From the NCBI RefSeq assembly GCF_024661895.1, contig NZ_CP102453.1:1116001-1180000 (forward strand): a stretch of DNA of 64,000 nt, in the 5' to 3' direction. The notes beneath the pieces were generated by a model that was given only the letters and a program-made list of their open reading frames with translations, was not told the origin of the DNA and ran no database searches. A program made the translations under genes and the position numbers. This document shows, one piece after another, positions 55,666 through 64,000 of the stretch. The number at the start of each line of letters is the position of its first letter. Positions within the stretch are counted from its first letter, which is position 1. The DNA comes from Fundicoccus culcitae (GTDB lineage: Bacteria; Bacillota; Bacilli; Lactobacillales; Aerococcaceae).

Positions 55666-56022
55666 ATTTTTCCCTCTTTTCATAATAATTACTTTATTCA
55701 GCCATAATATAATATACAGGCTGAATCTGCTTTACATATCTATTATAAACGCTTCCATTGGAAGAATTAATACTCTTTATATGCAAAAAAAACGCCCTAT
55801 TATCCTTCTTTAATAGGAAAAATATTTCCATTTCAGAACCTTTTACACTATAAACAGCGATATATCAACTTTTTCAGTCTTTTTTTACACATAGATGCCT
55901 TTCTATGCCTAATAGTAAAGACTATACTTTTATGCTATATTTATAGAATAGTTATTAAATAAGTACATAATAAATATCACAACATTTATAGAGATATTTA
56001 TTATAAGAAAGAAGGAGATGAA
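55666..56022. promoter_or_regulatory. Divergent region with an inverted 10-mer pair
   Basis: About 355 bases between the divergent hydrolase and BKACE genes. TTCAGCC/GGCTGAA forms a hairpin at about 55696-55724. AATAAATATC (55969-55978) and GATATTTATT (55993-56002) form an inverted pair 21 bases before the BKACE ATG. A regulator gene is not present nearby. Confidence 0.65.
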
Positions 56023-56892
56023 ATGGGTATTTCTAGGAATAAGCCAACAATAATCACAGTAGCTCTTTCTGGATCCTTAGGGTCAAAAACACGTAATCCT
56101 AACACACCCGTGACCAATGATGAAATGATTGAAGATGCTTATCAATGTTATTTGAATGGTGCTTCAATTGCCCATATTCATGTTAAAGCAGACGATAAAG
56201 AAACCTATGAAATCAATCGCTCATCAATTAAATATATTATTGATGGTTTAGCTAAAAAATGTGATATGATTGTTAACGTTTCTACTTCAGGTGAAGAGGC
56301 TACTTATCAAGGCTTAAAAATAAAAGGCGAAATTGATCCTCTTCAAAAAAAGCGACTCAGTATATTAGATGAAAGACCCGAAATGGTTTCATATGATATC
56401 CCAACCATGAATTTAGGCGAGCAAGTTTTTATTAATCCTCGTCCCTTTTTAAGACAAGCTGGACTAAGAATGCAAGAATTATCCATTTTACCTGAAATTG
56501 AAATTTTCAATTTAAGTGATATCCATCAAGCCTCCCAATTAATTCAACAAGGTTATTTAGCTTCTAATGCTAACTTTCAACTTTGTTTAGGCGTTGAAGG
56601 AGGGACACCCGCAACGGTTAAAAACTTAGTCTTTTTACAGGATGCTTTGCCTTCAGGCGTAAATTGGAGCGCTTTTGGAATAGGTAGTATGCATTTGCCA
56701 ATTATGTTTACAACGCTTGCTCTAGGAGGTAATATTCGCGTAGGCTTAGAAGATAATCTGTATTATTCTTATGGTCAATTAACTTCAAATGTTGAGCTAG
56801 TTCAAAGAGCTGCTAGAGTAGTTAAGGAGTTCGGAAATGGTGTTGCAACTCCTAATGAAGCGAGAGAATTGTTAGGCATTCGACAGAGTTAA
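56023..56892 (+). CDS. Beta-keto acid cleavage enzyme (BKACE, DUF849)
   Basis: 289 aa. BKACEs are zinc TIM barrels that condense a beta-keto acid with acetyl-CoA to give acetoacetate and a new acyl-CoA. IIVTVALSG-like start (PTIITVALSGSLG), metal histidines His51 and His53 in IAHIHV, and GGNIRVGLEDN near the C-terminus define the family. It is the only plus-strand gene of the island and has GAAGGAG before the ATG. Related members act in lysine fermentation (Kce), carnitine and phloroglucinol (triacetate) breakdown; the substrate here is open. Confidence 0.88.
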   Translation: MGISRNKPTIITVALSGSLGSKTRNPNTPVTNDEMIEDAYQCYLNGASIAHIHVKADDKETYEINRSSIKYIIDGLAKKCDMIVNVSTSGEEATYQGLKIKGEIDPLQKKRLSILDERPEMVSYDIPTMNLGEQVFINPRPFLRQAGLRMQELSILPEIEIFNLSDIHQASQLIQQGYLASNANFQLCLGVEGGTPATVKNLVFLQDALPSGVNWSAFGIGSMHLPIMFTTLALGGNIRVGLEDNLYYSYGQLTSNVELVQRAARVVKEFGNGVATPNEARELLGIRQS

Positions 56893-56910
56893 TTAAAATA
56901 TTTATAGAAC

Positions 56911-56973
56911 AAAAAACTGGCTAACACAGCGATTAAACTTCATTTTACAGTTTAATCATTGTGTTAGCCAGTG
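56911..56973. terminator. Bidirectional terminator
   Basis: ACTGGCTAACACA and TGTGTTAGCCAGT arms with a second inner stem (GATTAAACT/AGTTTAATC), between convergent BKACE and EthD-like copy 2. Confidence 0.9.
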
Positions 56974-56978
56974 CTCTA

Positions 56979-57392
56979 TTATTTTCTATAAGGGTTTTCT
57001 ACTTCTGTAATTGCATGTACTTCGTCTACGGATAAGCCTTTTATCTCTTCAGATGTCACATACTTAGTAATGGGTTCAAATGTGCCATCCCAATAAGCCA
57101 TGTCAAAAGCTGGAATAAATTGAGTCCGACCATCTTTCATTCTGGCTGCAATATCTTCTTTAACAGCTTGGAAATCTTCCGTTTCAAAATCCCAAATAAC
57201 CAAATATTGGTATTTATGCGGTTCTGATCCTAATTGGATATCTGATAATTTATAGTAGCGGCCACCTACATACCCAGGGATTCTTAATAAATCATGAAAA
57301 TGTTGACCTACATACCAATCGATATATTCTTCTTCTTGACCTTCCGTAGGGTTACTTAATACCAACATGGAATATTTTTTCTTTTCTGCCAT
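56979..57392 (-). CDS. EthD-like dimeric alpha-beta barrel protein, copy 2
   Basis: 137 aa, differing from copy 1 (51479) only in lacking the last alanine at protein level. At DNA level the two genes plus about 10 upstream bases are almost identical, with a few synonymous changes. It follows the DMT transporter gene in the same direction. It would act as a small cytoplasmic dimer; function as for copy 1. Confidence 0.75.
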   Translation of the reverse strand: MAEKKKYSMLVLSNPTEGQEEEYIDWYVGQHFHDLLRIPGYVGGRYYKLSDIQLGSEPHKYQYLVIWDFETEDFQAVKEDIAARMKDGRTQFIPAFDMAYWDGTFEPITKYVTSEEIKGLSVDEVHAITEVENPYRK

Positions 57393-57444
57393 TTTTTACA
57401 TTCTCCTTTTTTATTTTTAATTATTTTGATTACCTTGTTTATGC

Positions 57445-58464
57445 TTAGTTCCCTAGGCTAGCATCACTGTTAGCTCTACGTTCAGCAAAGATTTGTTTCA
57501 ATCCAGGATATAGTACAACGATTGAACCAATTGATGTGATAACCATACCTATAGCCAAGTTTAATGTAATTGTTTCTCCAATAAAGATGGAAGAAATGAT
57601 TGGTCCTAACGTTATTTTTAATAAGAAACAAACAGAAGCTTCAGTTGCACTTGTCAGTTCCATCCCTTTAAAGTAGCATAAGAATCCAATCCCAGTTTGT
57701 ACAACCCAAATCCAAATTACCCAAGGCATAGATTCTAAAGTATACCCACCAAATAAATTGATGTATGATAATACTGGAAAACCATTAGCAGCAAAGAAAT
57801 CGCCAATTGCAGGGATATTTGTTGCAAAAATAAAGACGAAAGTAACAAGGCCACCAATGATAGAAGTGAAACTGTTTGCTGCTAAACCACCCAATTTCTG
57901 AGTCGTACGCTTACCAATTACACTATATAAAGAGAAAGTGATAACAGTAATTAACATATAAAACAACCCGGTCATATTTAAAGGTTGTCCAAAAGGATTT
58001 ACAATAATAAATACACCAATTAACGAAAGAACAATCATCCACAATTTATTTTTTGTTAATGGTTCTTTGAATAACCAACGCGAGAATAATGCCGTTGTAA
58101 CTGGATTAGTACATAGTAGAACTGCAGCAACGGACGCGGGAATTAATGCTAACGCCATTTGATAGAAAGTCATTGAAATAGTAACATTTAAAATACCACA
58201 TAATACGATGTCAAAAATATCTCTACTTGTTAGTTGAATTTTATTCGTACTTTTAGTTCCTATATCATTTTTCTTCAAATGTTTTATAGCGAATGGTAAT
58301 AATACTAAACCCCCAAAAAAGAAACGTGTAGCAACAAATTGCACAGCATTAAATTGACCCCCTACTGTTTTGAAAATAGGCTCAGCCATACTAAAAATGA
58401 TTGTTGTTAAAAGAATGTAAAAATATCCTAGTTTGATATTTTGTGTTGACTTAACACTAGTCAT
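57445..58464 (-). CDS. EamA/DMT family transporter
   Basis: 339 aa with ten membrane segments in two EamA repeats (the first about 15-150, the second about 165-315; SRWLFKEPLT and GPIISSIFIGETITLN mark the ends of each). The family moves metabolites such as amino acids, nucleobases or carboxylates, mainly outward. In this island it may export an intermediate or import a substrate. Operon with EthD-like copy 2 after about 50 bases. Confidence 0.88.
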   Translation of the reverse strand: MTSVKSTQNIKLGYFYILLTTIIFSMAEPIFKTVGGQFNAVQFVATRFFFGGLVLLPFAIKHLKKNDIGTKSTNKIQLTSRDIFDIVLCGILNVTISMTFYQMALALIPASVAAVLLCTNPVTTALFSRWLFKEPLTKNKLWMIVLSLIGVFIIVNPFGQPLNMTGLFYMLITVITFSLYSVIGKRTTQKLGGLAANSFTSIIGGLVTFVFIFATNIPAIGDFFAANGFPVLSYINLFGGYTLESMPWVIWIWVVQTGIGFLCYFKGMELTSATEASVCFLLKITLGPIISSIFIGETITLNLAIGMVITSIGSIVVLYPGLKQIFAERRANSDASLGN

Positions 58465-58898
58465 GCTTTTTTCCTCCTAGACATAAGACTTTGCAATCTT
58501 ACGTATTAATTTTTTTGAATTCGGTAATACTAAAATCTTATAATGCCATGATTTTACGATGTATGAAGATGTTTAAACTTGAATGATCACCTATCTTCTA
58601 CTGTTAAAAGCGTAATTATATATCGATTTGAGATAAGTACCTCCTTTTTAAATAGTAATCTGTGAAATTACTATTAATAAATTTCTTTTTTTGTCTTAAA
58701 TAACAATTTATTCCTTATGCAACAGATTCCAAGTTTTAAATCATTATTTCTGTTTGCGGTTTCATTATAATAATTACCTATCAAAACTAAAATACGATAA
58801 TTGAATGAATATTCTACTGTTTTTTACTACTTTTGTAGGTGTAGAAGCACTTAAAAGCTTTTATTAAACCATACTTTCATATTTTTATACTAAACAAC
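58465..58898. promoter_or_regulatory. AT-rich intergenic region
   Basis: About 430 bases with no gene. It should hold the promoter for the DMT gene. I see no clear dyad or repeat. Confidence 0.4.
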
Positions 58899-58940
58899 AA
58901 AGCACGGTTGAATGAGCGTCGCTCCTTCAACCGTGCTTTT
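58899..58940 (-). terminator. Terminator of the catabolic operon
   Basis: AAAGCACGGTTGAA and TTCAACCGTGCTTT arms; the T-run on the minus strand is short. It ends the operon running from the DUF35 gene to the hydrolase at 58944. Confidence 0.85.
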
Positions 58941-58943
58941 CAA

Positions 58944-59729
58944 TTATTTAATAAATAACCACTTTCCATAAGTAACTAATGCTGCAACAACTGCCTCAGG
59001 TTGTTCTGGAATCAATGAATGGCTAGCATTTGGAATTTCTACGGTTAATACTCTCTCTCCAAATAAATCACGCATTTCATTTGCTCTTTCTTTCGGTGCA
59101 AATGGATCTAATTCAGCTCTCACTTCAAAGATAGGAACTTGACCACCAGCATCCCACCATTCATCTTGCGGAGATAATTTTGTTGCTTCTGTGTGAAGTA
59201 CTTTAGTTTCCTGGTACCACCCACTTAACCATTTTGTAGCATCGCCATTTGGACCAAAGAAAGCCATTTTAATAAATTCAACTCTTTCATCGTCTGGTAA
59301 TGTTAAATCACTGCTTTTAGCTAAAGCTTGGCTTATTTCGGGCAAGAACTCACCTTTAGCAGCTGCAGCTAACACACAAATTCCTTTAACTAAATCAGGT
59401 CTAGTTACTGCTACAATACGAGCAATCCAGTTACCGAATGCATGACCAACAATAAATGAAGATTTAATATTTTCTGTGTCTAAAACAAGACTGACTTCTG
59501 CAGCTAAATCATATAATGAAACATCAGTCATTGGTCCAGTAGAGTTATTTATTCCACGATATTCCGGCCTGATAACCTTAAATCCTTGACTTGCAATTGA
59601 AGGAACAATTTCATCAAAATCAGATTGACTCCTACCTTTTGAAGGTAATAAAACGAGAGGCAATCCTTCACCATCAACATAATATTCAACAGTAACATCA
59701 TCCAAATGAGCTAATTTTATCTCTGTCAA
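58944..59729 (-). CDS. Alpha/beta-hydrolase-fold protein lacking the nucleophile serine
   Basis: 261 aa, fold as in 3-oxoadipate enol-lactonase and ring-cleavage hydrolases (LPLVLLPSKGRSQSDFDEIV, then RPEYRGINNS, with the final His in IPNASHSLIP). At the nucleophile elbow the sequence reads VGHAFGNW, so Ala97 replaces the usual Ser of GHSxG. The codon is a clear GCA. It may be a non-hydrolytic member (lyase- or cofactor-free oxygenase-like) or use another residue. Last gene of the thiolase/CaiB operon. Confidence 0.82.
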   Translation of the reverse strand: MTEIKLAHLDDVTVEYYVDGEGLPLVLLPSKGRSQSDFDEIVPSIASQGFKVIRPEYRGINNSTGPMTDVSLYDLAAEVSLVLDTENIKSSFIVGHAFGNWIARIVAVTRPDLVKGICVLAAAAKGEFLPEISQALAKSSDLTLPDDERVEFIKMAFFGPNGDATKWLSGWYQETKVLHTEATKLSPQDEWWDAGGQVPIFEVRAELDPFAPKERANEMRDLFGERVLTVEIPNASHSLIPEQPEAVVAALVTYGKWLFIK

Positions 59730-59757
59730 CTTTACTCCTCCTCGTAATAAATATCTC

Positions 59758-61221
59758 TTAAAAAACGATTGGCATCCAGTAATAAACAGTTAAAACTATC
59801 ATAAATAAACTTACGACGACTTGTGGTAAACCAAGTTTTAGCATTTCACCCATAGTAAAGTTATTTGTAGAGTAAAGTACACCCATTGCTGGTGTACCAC
59901 TAGGAAATGTAAATGCAAAACCTGCTCCAAGTGCGGCTACAGTCATAAGTGGCAGCGGATCTGCGCCGATTGAGTTTGCTAAAGTTGCTGCTATTGGAAT
60001 TAAAATTGTACCAGTTGCAGTATTTGGTGCCATTTGTGTCACTAGAATTGCTAATAAAGCAACCATGAACATAACAACTATTAATGAACTGTTTTCGAAA
60101 ACCAATAATTGGTTACCAATCCATTGAGCTAGATCAGTACCTGAGAATCCGGCTGCCAAAGCCATTCCTCCACCAATCATTAATAAAACGTCCCAAGAAA
60201 TATTTTTAATATCGCCTTTACCAAGTAATTTTTGACTACTTTTTTCTTTTGATGGCACAGAGAATAATACAATCGTTGCAACCATTGCAATCATACCGTC
60301 GTTAATTCCAGGAATTAAATCGGACCACAAGAAAGTTCTTGTTACCCAGAAAAATACTGTTACGATAAATGTAATTCCAACAACTTTTTGCTCAAAGGTT
60401 AAACCTTGGCTTTTTGCCTGTTCCTCTTTAATAAATTCAGCAGCACCTTCTGAAGTATCTACATCAATTTTGTACATAACTTTTAAAGTTACGAAGTAAC
60501 TTACAACCAATTGTACTAATGCAATTGGAAACTCAAATAACATAAATGATCCAAAGGGAACATCGATGCCATATAATTCGTTCGCAAAACCTGCTAAAGA
60601 TGTATTAGTAGGTGTCCCAATTAGAGTCATACTTCCCCCGATAATGGCACCAAAGACAACAGCTACCATTAAGATTTTTTACAATTTAATTGAGTTATCT
60701 TCTGTATATGAACCCTGTTTTTTCATTAATTCTGTAACTTTTAAATGAATAGCGCTTGCAATTGGTAATAACATTAAAGCTGTAGCAACATTTGAAACCC
60801 ACATTGAAATAAATGTTGCTGTTAAAAGTAAACCAATATACAATTTATTCGTACTTGTACCTACTAAACTAATTACTTTTAATGCAATAACATTATGTAA
60901 TCCCCATTTTTCGATTGCAATACCTATAACAAAACCTCCTAATAATAGGAAAACAGTTGAGTTACCATAAGCACTTGCAACAGCTCCGGCTGATAAGGAA
61001 TTAAAGATTGGTAATAATACTAAAGGTAATAAACCAGTAATCCCTGAAGGGATGAATTCAACCATCCACCAGATACCCATCCAAGTTAAACTTGCTAGGA
61101 CGTTTTTGCCTTCAAATGTAAGCCCTTCTAGTGGTATGAGCAAGATAATTAAGTAAAATAGTGGACCTGCCAAAAATTTGATTAAATCTTTTGTCTGAAA
61201 GCTTAATTTTGTATTAGACAC
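59758..61221 (-). pseudogene. DASS/SLC13-type anion transporter interrupted by an in-frame stop
   Basis: Two consecutive pieces in one frame together make a DASS carrier of about 487 residues: 61221-60679 (first 180 residues, ending EDNSIKL) and 60678-59758. The TAA at 60679-60681 is where the family has a residue before KILMVAVVFGAIIGGSMTLI. The two halves carry the matching helix-turn signatures VSNVATALMLLPIA and TPTNTSL, then the second SNT-like MAPNTATGTILIPIA. Known substrates are di- and tricarboxylates or sulfate. A restart at ATG 60669 is possible but would yield a split protein. It lies in the thiolase operon, so loss would remove one uptake route. Confidence 0.8.
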
Positions 61222-61388
61222 GTTGTCTCCTCCTCAAACATAAATTTTATATGAGTGATTTTTATTTTTAAAGCATTGAATTGTTTTCCATTTGTATACT
61301 TTTACAAAAAAAGACATATTGATACTTTCACTATTTAAGAACTAAAATTAGAATCCTTAAATAGTGAAAATTAATTTGTTACTATATA

Positions 61389-62582
61389 CTAAATCACTCC
61401 TTCAGCACGGAAAGTAGCAATTTCATCATCTGAATATCCCAAATCTTTTAAGATTTCATCTGTATGTTCGCCTAATAATGGAGATGAACCTCTAACATAC
61501 GGAGATGTTTTGGACATTTTAATCCCTTGATTAGTAATCTCGACATCGCCAATAGTTGGATGATTAACCGTTGTAAACATTTCACGAACATTCACATGTT
61601 CATTTTCATACATTTGGGGAACTGTCAATGCTGCTCCGGCAGGTAACCCATTACTTAGTAATAAAGATTCTAGTTCATGAACTTCAAAATTGCGTGTCCA
61701 CTCATTCACAATATCATCTAAAGCAGGATAATTAGCTACACGTAATTGGTTCGTTTCAAAACGTGGATCCGTTAATAATTCTTTTTGATCCATTACTTCA
61801 ACTAGCTTATTCCACGCACGATCACCCAATGCCATTAAAACCAGATTGCCATCTTTGCATTCATACAATCCCCCAGGTGCACCAGCTAAATAGCCGTTAC
61901 CACGACGAGTTGGAATATAACTTTTGTCGGTTAAATAACCTTGAACGACTGAAGACATACTTACAATAGTTGCATCTAATAATGAAACGTCAATGTATTG
62001 ACCTTCACCTGTCTTATTACGATATTCTAAAGCTGCTAACACACCGATTACAGCATTTTGTGCAGCCATGACATCAGCAATGGAGGCACCTGCTCGAACT
62101 GGTGGGTTTTCTGGATATCCCGTGATATCCATCATACCACTCATAGCTTGTGCTAACGGATCATAACCCGCTCTTTGTGAGTAAGGACCTGTTTGGCCAA
62201 ATCCAGAAACGGAGGCCATGATAATTTGAGGATTAATTTTACGCAATTCTTCATAACCAAAACCAAGTTTTTCCATAACACCCGGACGGAAGTTTTCTAA
62301 AACAACATCCGCTTTTTCAACTAATTTAACTAAGATGTCACGACCTTTTTTCATATCAAGCGTCATACCACGTTTGCTTCGATTAAATTGAATAAAATAA
62401 GTCGATTCGCCATCTTTCATTGGCAAATTGTCTCGAGCATTGTCTCCACCTTGAGGCATTTCAATTTTAATAACGTCAGCACCTAAATCAGCTAACATGG
62501 CCGCGGCAAAAGGGGCAGCAATAACACGTCCTAAGTCAAGCACTTTTAACCCCTCTAAGGCTGAACCTTTAGTGTATTCCAT
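61389..62582 (-). CDS. CaiB/BaiF family III CoA-transferase
   Basis: 397 aa, the family length. LKVLDLGRVIAAPFAAAMLA starts the fold, with DVIKIEMPQGGD, NRSKRGMTLDMK, the catalytic Asp170 in SIADVMAAQ and GAPGGLYECKDG. These enzymes move CoA between carboxylic acids through a mixed anhydride. It most likely activates the substrate of the island with CoA from acetyl-, succinyl- or product-CoA. Its ATG directly follows the thiolase stop (TAGATG). Confidence 0.92.
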   Translation of the reverse strand: MEYTKGSALEGLKVLDLGRVIAAPFAAAMLADLGADVIKIEMPQGGDNARDNLPMKDGESTYFIQFNRSKRGMTLDMKKGRDILVKLVEKADVVLENFRPGVMEKLGFGYEELRKINPQIIMASVSGFGQTGPYSQRAGYDPLAQAMSGMMDITGYPENPPVRAGASIADVMAAQNAVIGVLAALEYRNKTGEGQYIDVSLLDATIVSMSSVVQGYLTDKSYIPTRRGNGYLAGAPGGLYECKDGNLVLMALGDRAWNKLVEVMDQKELLTDPRFETNQLRVANYPALDDIVNEWTRNFEVHELESLLLSNGLPAGAALTVPQMYENEHVNVREMFTTVNHPTIGDVEITNQGIKMSKTSPYVRGSSPLLGEHTDEILKDLGYSDDEIATFRAEGVI

Positions 62583-63779
62583 CTATTCATTCCCTCCCAA
62601 ATTGTCTTTTTCATTTCCTAAGATTAAAACGGCACTCATTTGTGGTGGGCCACCAAATGTATGGCTTAACCCTAAGTTAGCTTTACCTAATTGACGTTTT
62701 GGATTATCAACTTCATGTAAAATTTGTTTATATACTTCATATGTCATACGAATTCCTGAAGCACCAACTGGGTGACCAAATGATTTTAAGCCTCCATCCG
62801 AGTTAACCGGAAGTCCACCATCTAATTCAAAAAATCCATTGTCAATATCAATTTTTGCTTTCCCAGGCTCACTAAATCCAAAGTCTTCATAAATTAGCAT
62901 TTCGGTAATGGAGAAACAGTCATGAACCTCAGCAAGATCTAATTCTTCACGTGGATTAGTTATACCAGCCATTTTGTATGCTTCGCTGGAAGATTTTTTT
63001 AATGAATTAAAGCTTGTCCAAGAAAAGCCCGGACGGTTATGAGGGAATACGGCATCCGTTGAAACCGCAAACCCTTTAACATAAGCAAATTTATCTTTGA
63101 TTGTTTTTGCCACTTCTTCAGTCGTAATAATTGCACAGGCTGAACCATCTGAATTACCAGCACAGTCATACAAACCTAAAGGATCAGCAATAATGGGCGC
63201 ATTTAATACTTTCTCTAGAGACACTTCACTTTGGAAATGAGCTCTTTTCGATAAAGTCCCATTTTTATGGTTTTTAACGGCAATTTTACCAATAGTTTCT
63301 CGGCCTTCTTGATGAGTGAGACCATACTGGTGGAAATAACGCGTTCCGATTAAAGCAAATGATCCTGGTGCCGTTCTTCTAGCTTCTAAAACGGGACTTT
63401 GTCCACGGCCCACGCCTAAACCTGGGTAACCTGTATCTTTAAGCTTTTCAGCTCCTAAAGCCATGACTACTTTATGACGACCAGAAGCAACATCTTGAAT
63501 TGCTTCGATTAACGCAATATGACCGGATGTACAATAGTTTTCATTACGTACAATGGGAATATCTTGAACTTTTAAAGTATCCGCAACAGCCGTTGCAGCA
63601 ATATTATTCTCCATTCCATTCCCATAATAGATAGCTTCAATCGCTTCAATTGGAACTTTTGAATCTTCTAAAGCTTCGGTTGTTGATTCAATAATTAAAT
63701 CGGAAATGGATGCGTCCCATCTCTCACCGAATTTAGAGCAACCCATACCTAAAATAACGACATTATCTTTAATTTTCAA
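62583..63779 (-). CDS. SCP2-type thiolase
   Basis: 398 aa, thiolase of the non-specific lipid-transfer type. The nucleophilic Cys83 is in NENYCTSG (one residue from the usual CSSG), the HDCFS motif gives the second cysteine, and GLKSFGHPVGASG the histidine; LSHTFGG ends the fold. Such thiolases act with a DUF35 OB-fold partner, which is encoded immediately upstream here. Expected reaction: CoA-dependent cleavage of a beta-ketoacyl-CoA, or in DUF35-partnered forms an aldolase-type cut. Confidence 0.88.
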   Translation of the reverse strand: MKIKDNVVILGMGCSKFGERWDASISDLIIESTTEALEDSKVPIEAIEAIYYGNGMENNIAATAVADTLKVQDIPIVRNENYCTSGHIALIEAIQDVASGRHKVVMALGAEKLKDTGYPGLGVGRGQSPVLEARRTAPGSFALIGTRYFHQYGLTHQEGRETIGKIAVKNHKNGTLSKRAHFQSEVSLEKVLNAPIIADPLGLYDCAGNSDGSACAIITTEEVAKTIKDKFAYVKGFAVSTDAVFPHNRPGFSWTSFNSLKKSSSEAYKMAGITNPREELDLAEVHDCFSITEMLIYEDFGFSEPGKAKIDIDNGFFELDGGLPVNSDGGLKSFGHPVGASGIRMTYEVYKQILHEVDNPKRQLGKANLGLSHTFGGPPQMSAVLILGNEKDNLGGNE

Positions 63780-63781
63780 TC

Positions 63782-64000
63782 TTAATCAACCTTTCTTCTT
63801 AGTGGTCTAACTTTCCAGTAATAATTAGGGAAGTTGGCTAAATTATGAATTTTTCTAAGAGTAAATTCTAATTCCATATCAATTCCAACTTCATTAACAT
63901 CAAAGTCAGTCATGTTCATATAGAATCTAGTACCATGTTGATCTTCTACCACCGATTGAACAACAACTGGATCATCAGAACGTCCTGCCAGATTATCAAT
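63782..64000 (-). CDS. DUF35 OB-fold protein, thiolase partner (partial)
   Basis: The last 72 codons of a minus-strand gene cut by the right edge; the TAA is at 63782-63784. The visible part reads SVVEDQHGTRFYMNMTDF, then VGIDMELEFTLRKIHN, ending YYWKVRPLRRKVD. The beta-barrel pattern with terminal YYWKxRP is the C-terminus of DUF35 proteins, which bind acyl-CoA and form complexes with SCP2-type thiolases. The zinc ribbon expected at the N-terminus lies outside the window. Two bases separate it from the thiolase. Confidence 0.8.
   Translation of the reverse strand: MDNLAGRSDDPVVVQSVVEDQHGTRFYMNMTDFDVNEVGIDMELEFTLRKIHNLANFPNYYWKVRPLRRKVD

Noticed and set aside
60679-61221. Independent 180-aa membrane protein
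   Set aside because: It is the N-terminal part of the DASS transporter in the same frame as the next piece; only one stop codon separates them.

Overview
The window is AT-rich DNA (roughly 36% GC by eye) from a Gram-positive bacterium of the Bacillota. It is most likely a member of the Lactobacillales, possibly Aerococcaceae-like. The grounds are AGGAGG ribosome binding sites with some TTG starts, a LicT/RAT antitermination operon, a lysine riboswitch, a CcpA-type cre site, an Mga-family regulator, lplABC/YesL-type sugar importers and a ComX/SigH-like sigma factor. The genus is inference only.

Layout. 0-3 kb: the end of an unknown gene, a glycosylasparaginase and an M20 dipeptidase. 3.3-5.9 kb: two Gfo/Idh/MocA dehydrogenases around a small unknown gene. 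6.9-9.4 kb: dapF-dapL behind a lysine riboswitch. 9.5-23 kb: a glycan locus with a GntR/LacI-type regulator, a GH76 hydrolase, two binding-protein/permease sets without an ATPase, two YesL-like proteins, a small anchored protein and a GH29 alpha-L-fucosidase. 23.5-28 kb: the beta-glucoside operon licT-bglP-bglH. 28-31 kb: a lysis cassette headed by its own sigma factor (sigma, DUF1659, DUF2922, XhlA-like, holin, endolysin). 31.4-33.3 kb: a P1B-type metal ATPase. 33.4-38.8 kb: a TasA-like/SipW export operon beside an Mga-like regulator. 39-47.3 kb: phosphohexomutase, a membrane protein, two oxidoreductases, a RibD-like reductase, an acetyltransferase and a LysR regulator. 49-51.4 kb: an unknown protein and a GT39-like membrane protein. 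51.4-64 kb: a CoA-linked catabolic island with an Na+/solute symporter, duplicated EthD-like proteins, two alpha/beta-hydrolase-fold proteins, a BKACE enzyme, a DMT exporter, an interrupted DASS carrier, a CaiB-type CoA-transferase and an SCP2-type thiolase with a DUF35 partner.

Four non-coding stretches (5.9-6.9, 23.0-23.5, 42.7-44.2 and 47.4-49.06 kb) are mosaics of hairpin repeats, including a 17-copy 43-bp array and a 6-copy 41-bp array. The 10-mer AATAAATATC (or its complement) occurs about 20 times where about one copy is expected. It appears in several reading frames and in inverted pairs near gene ends, which is how DNA uptake sequences behave.

The strongest leads are this 10-mer, the sigma-headed lysis cassette, the TasA-like operon whose first gene is one A short of frame, and the catabolic island, which is unusual for this kind of organism.
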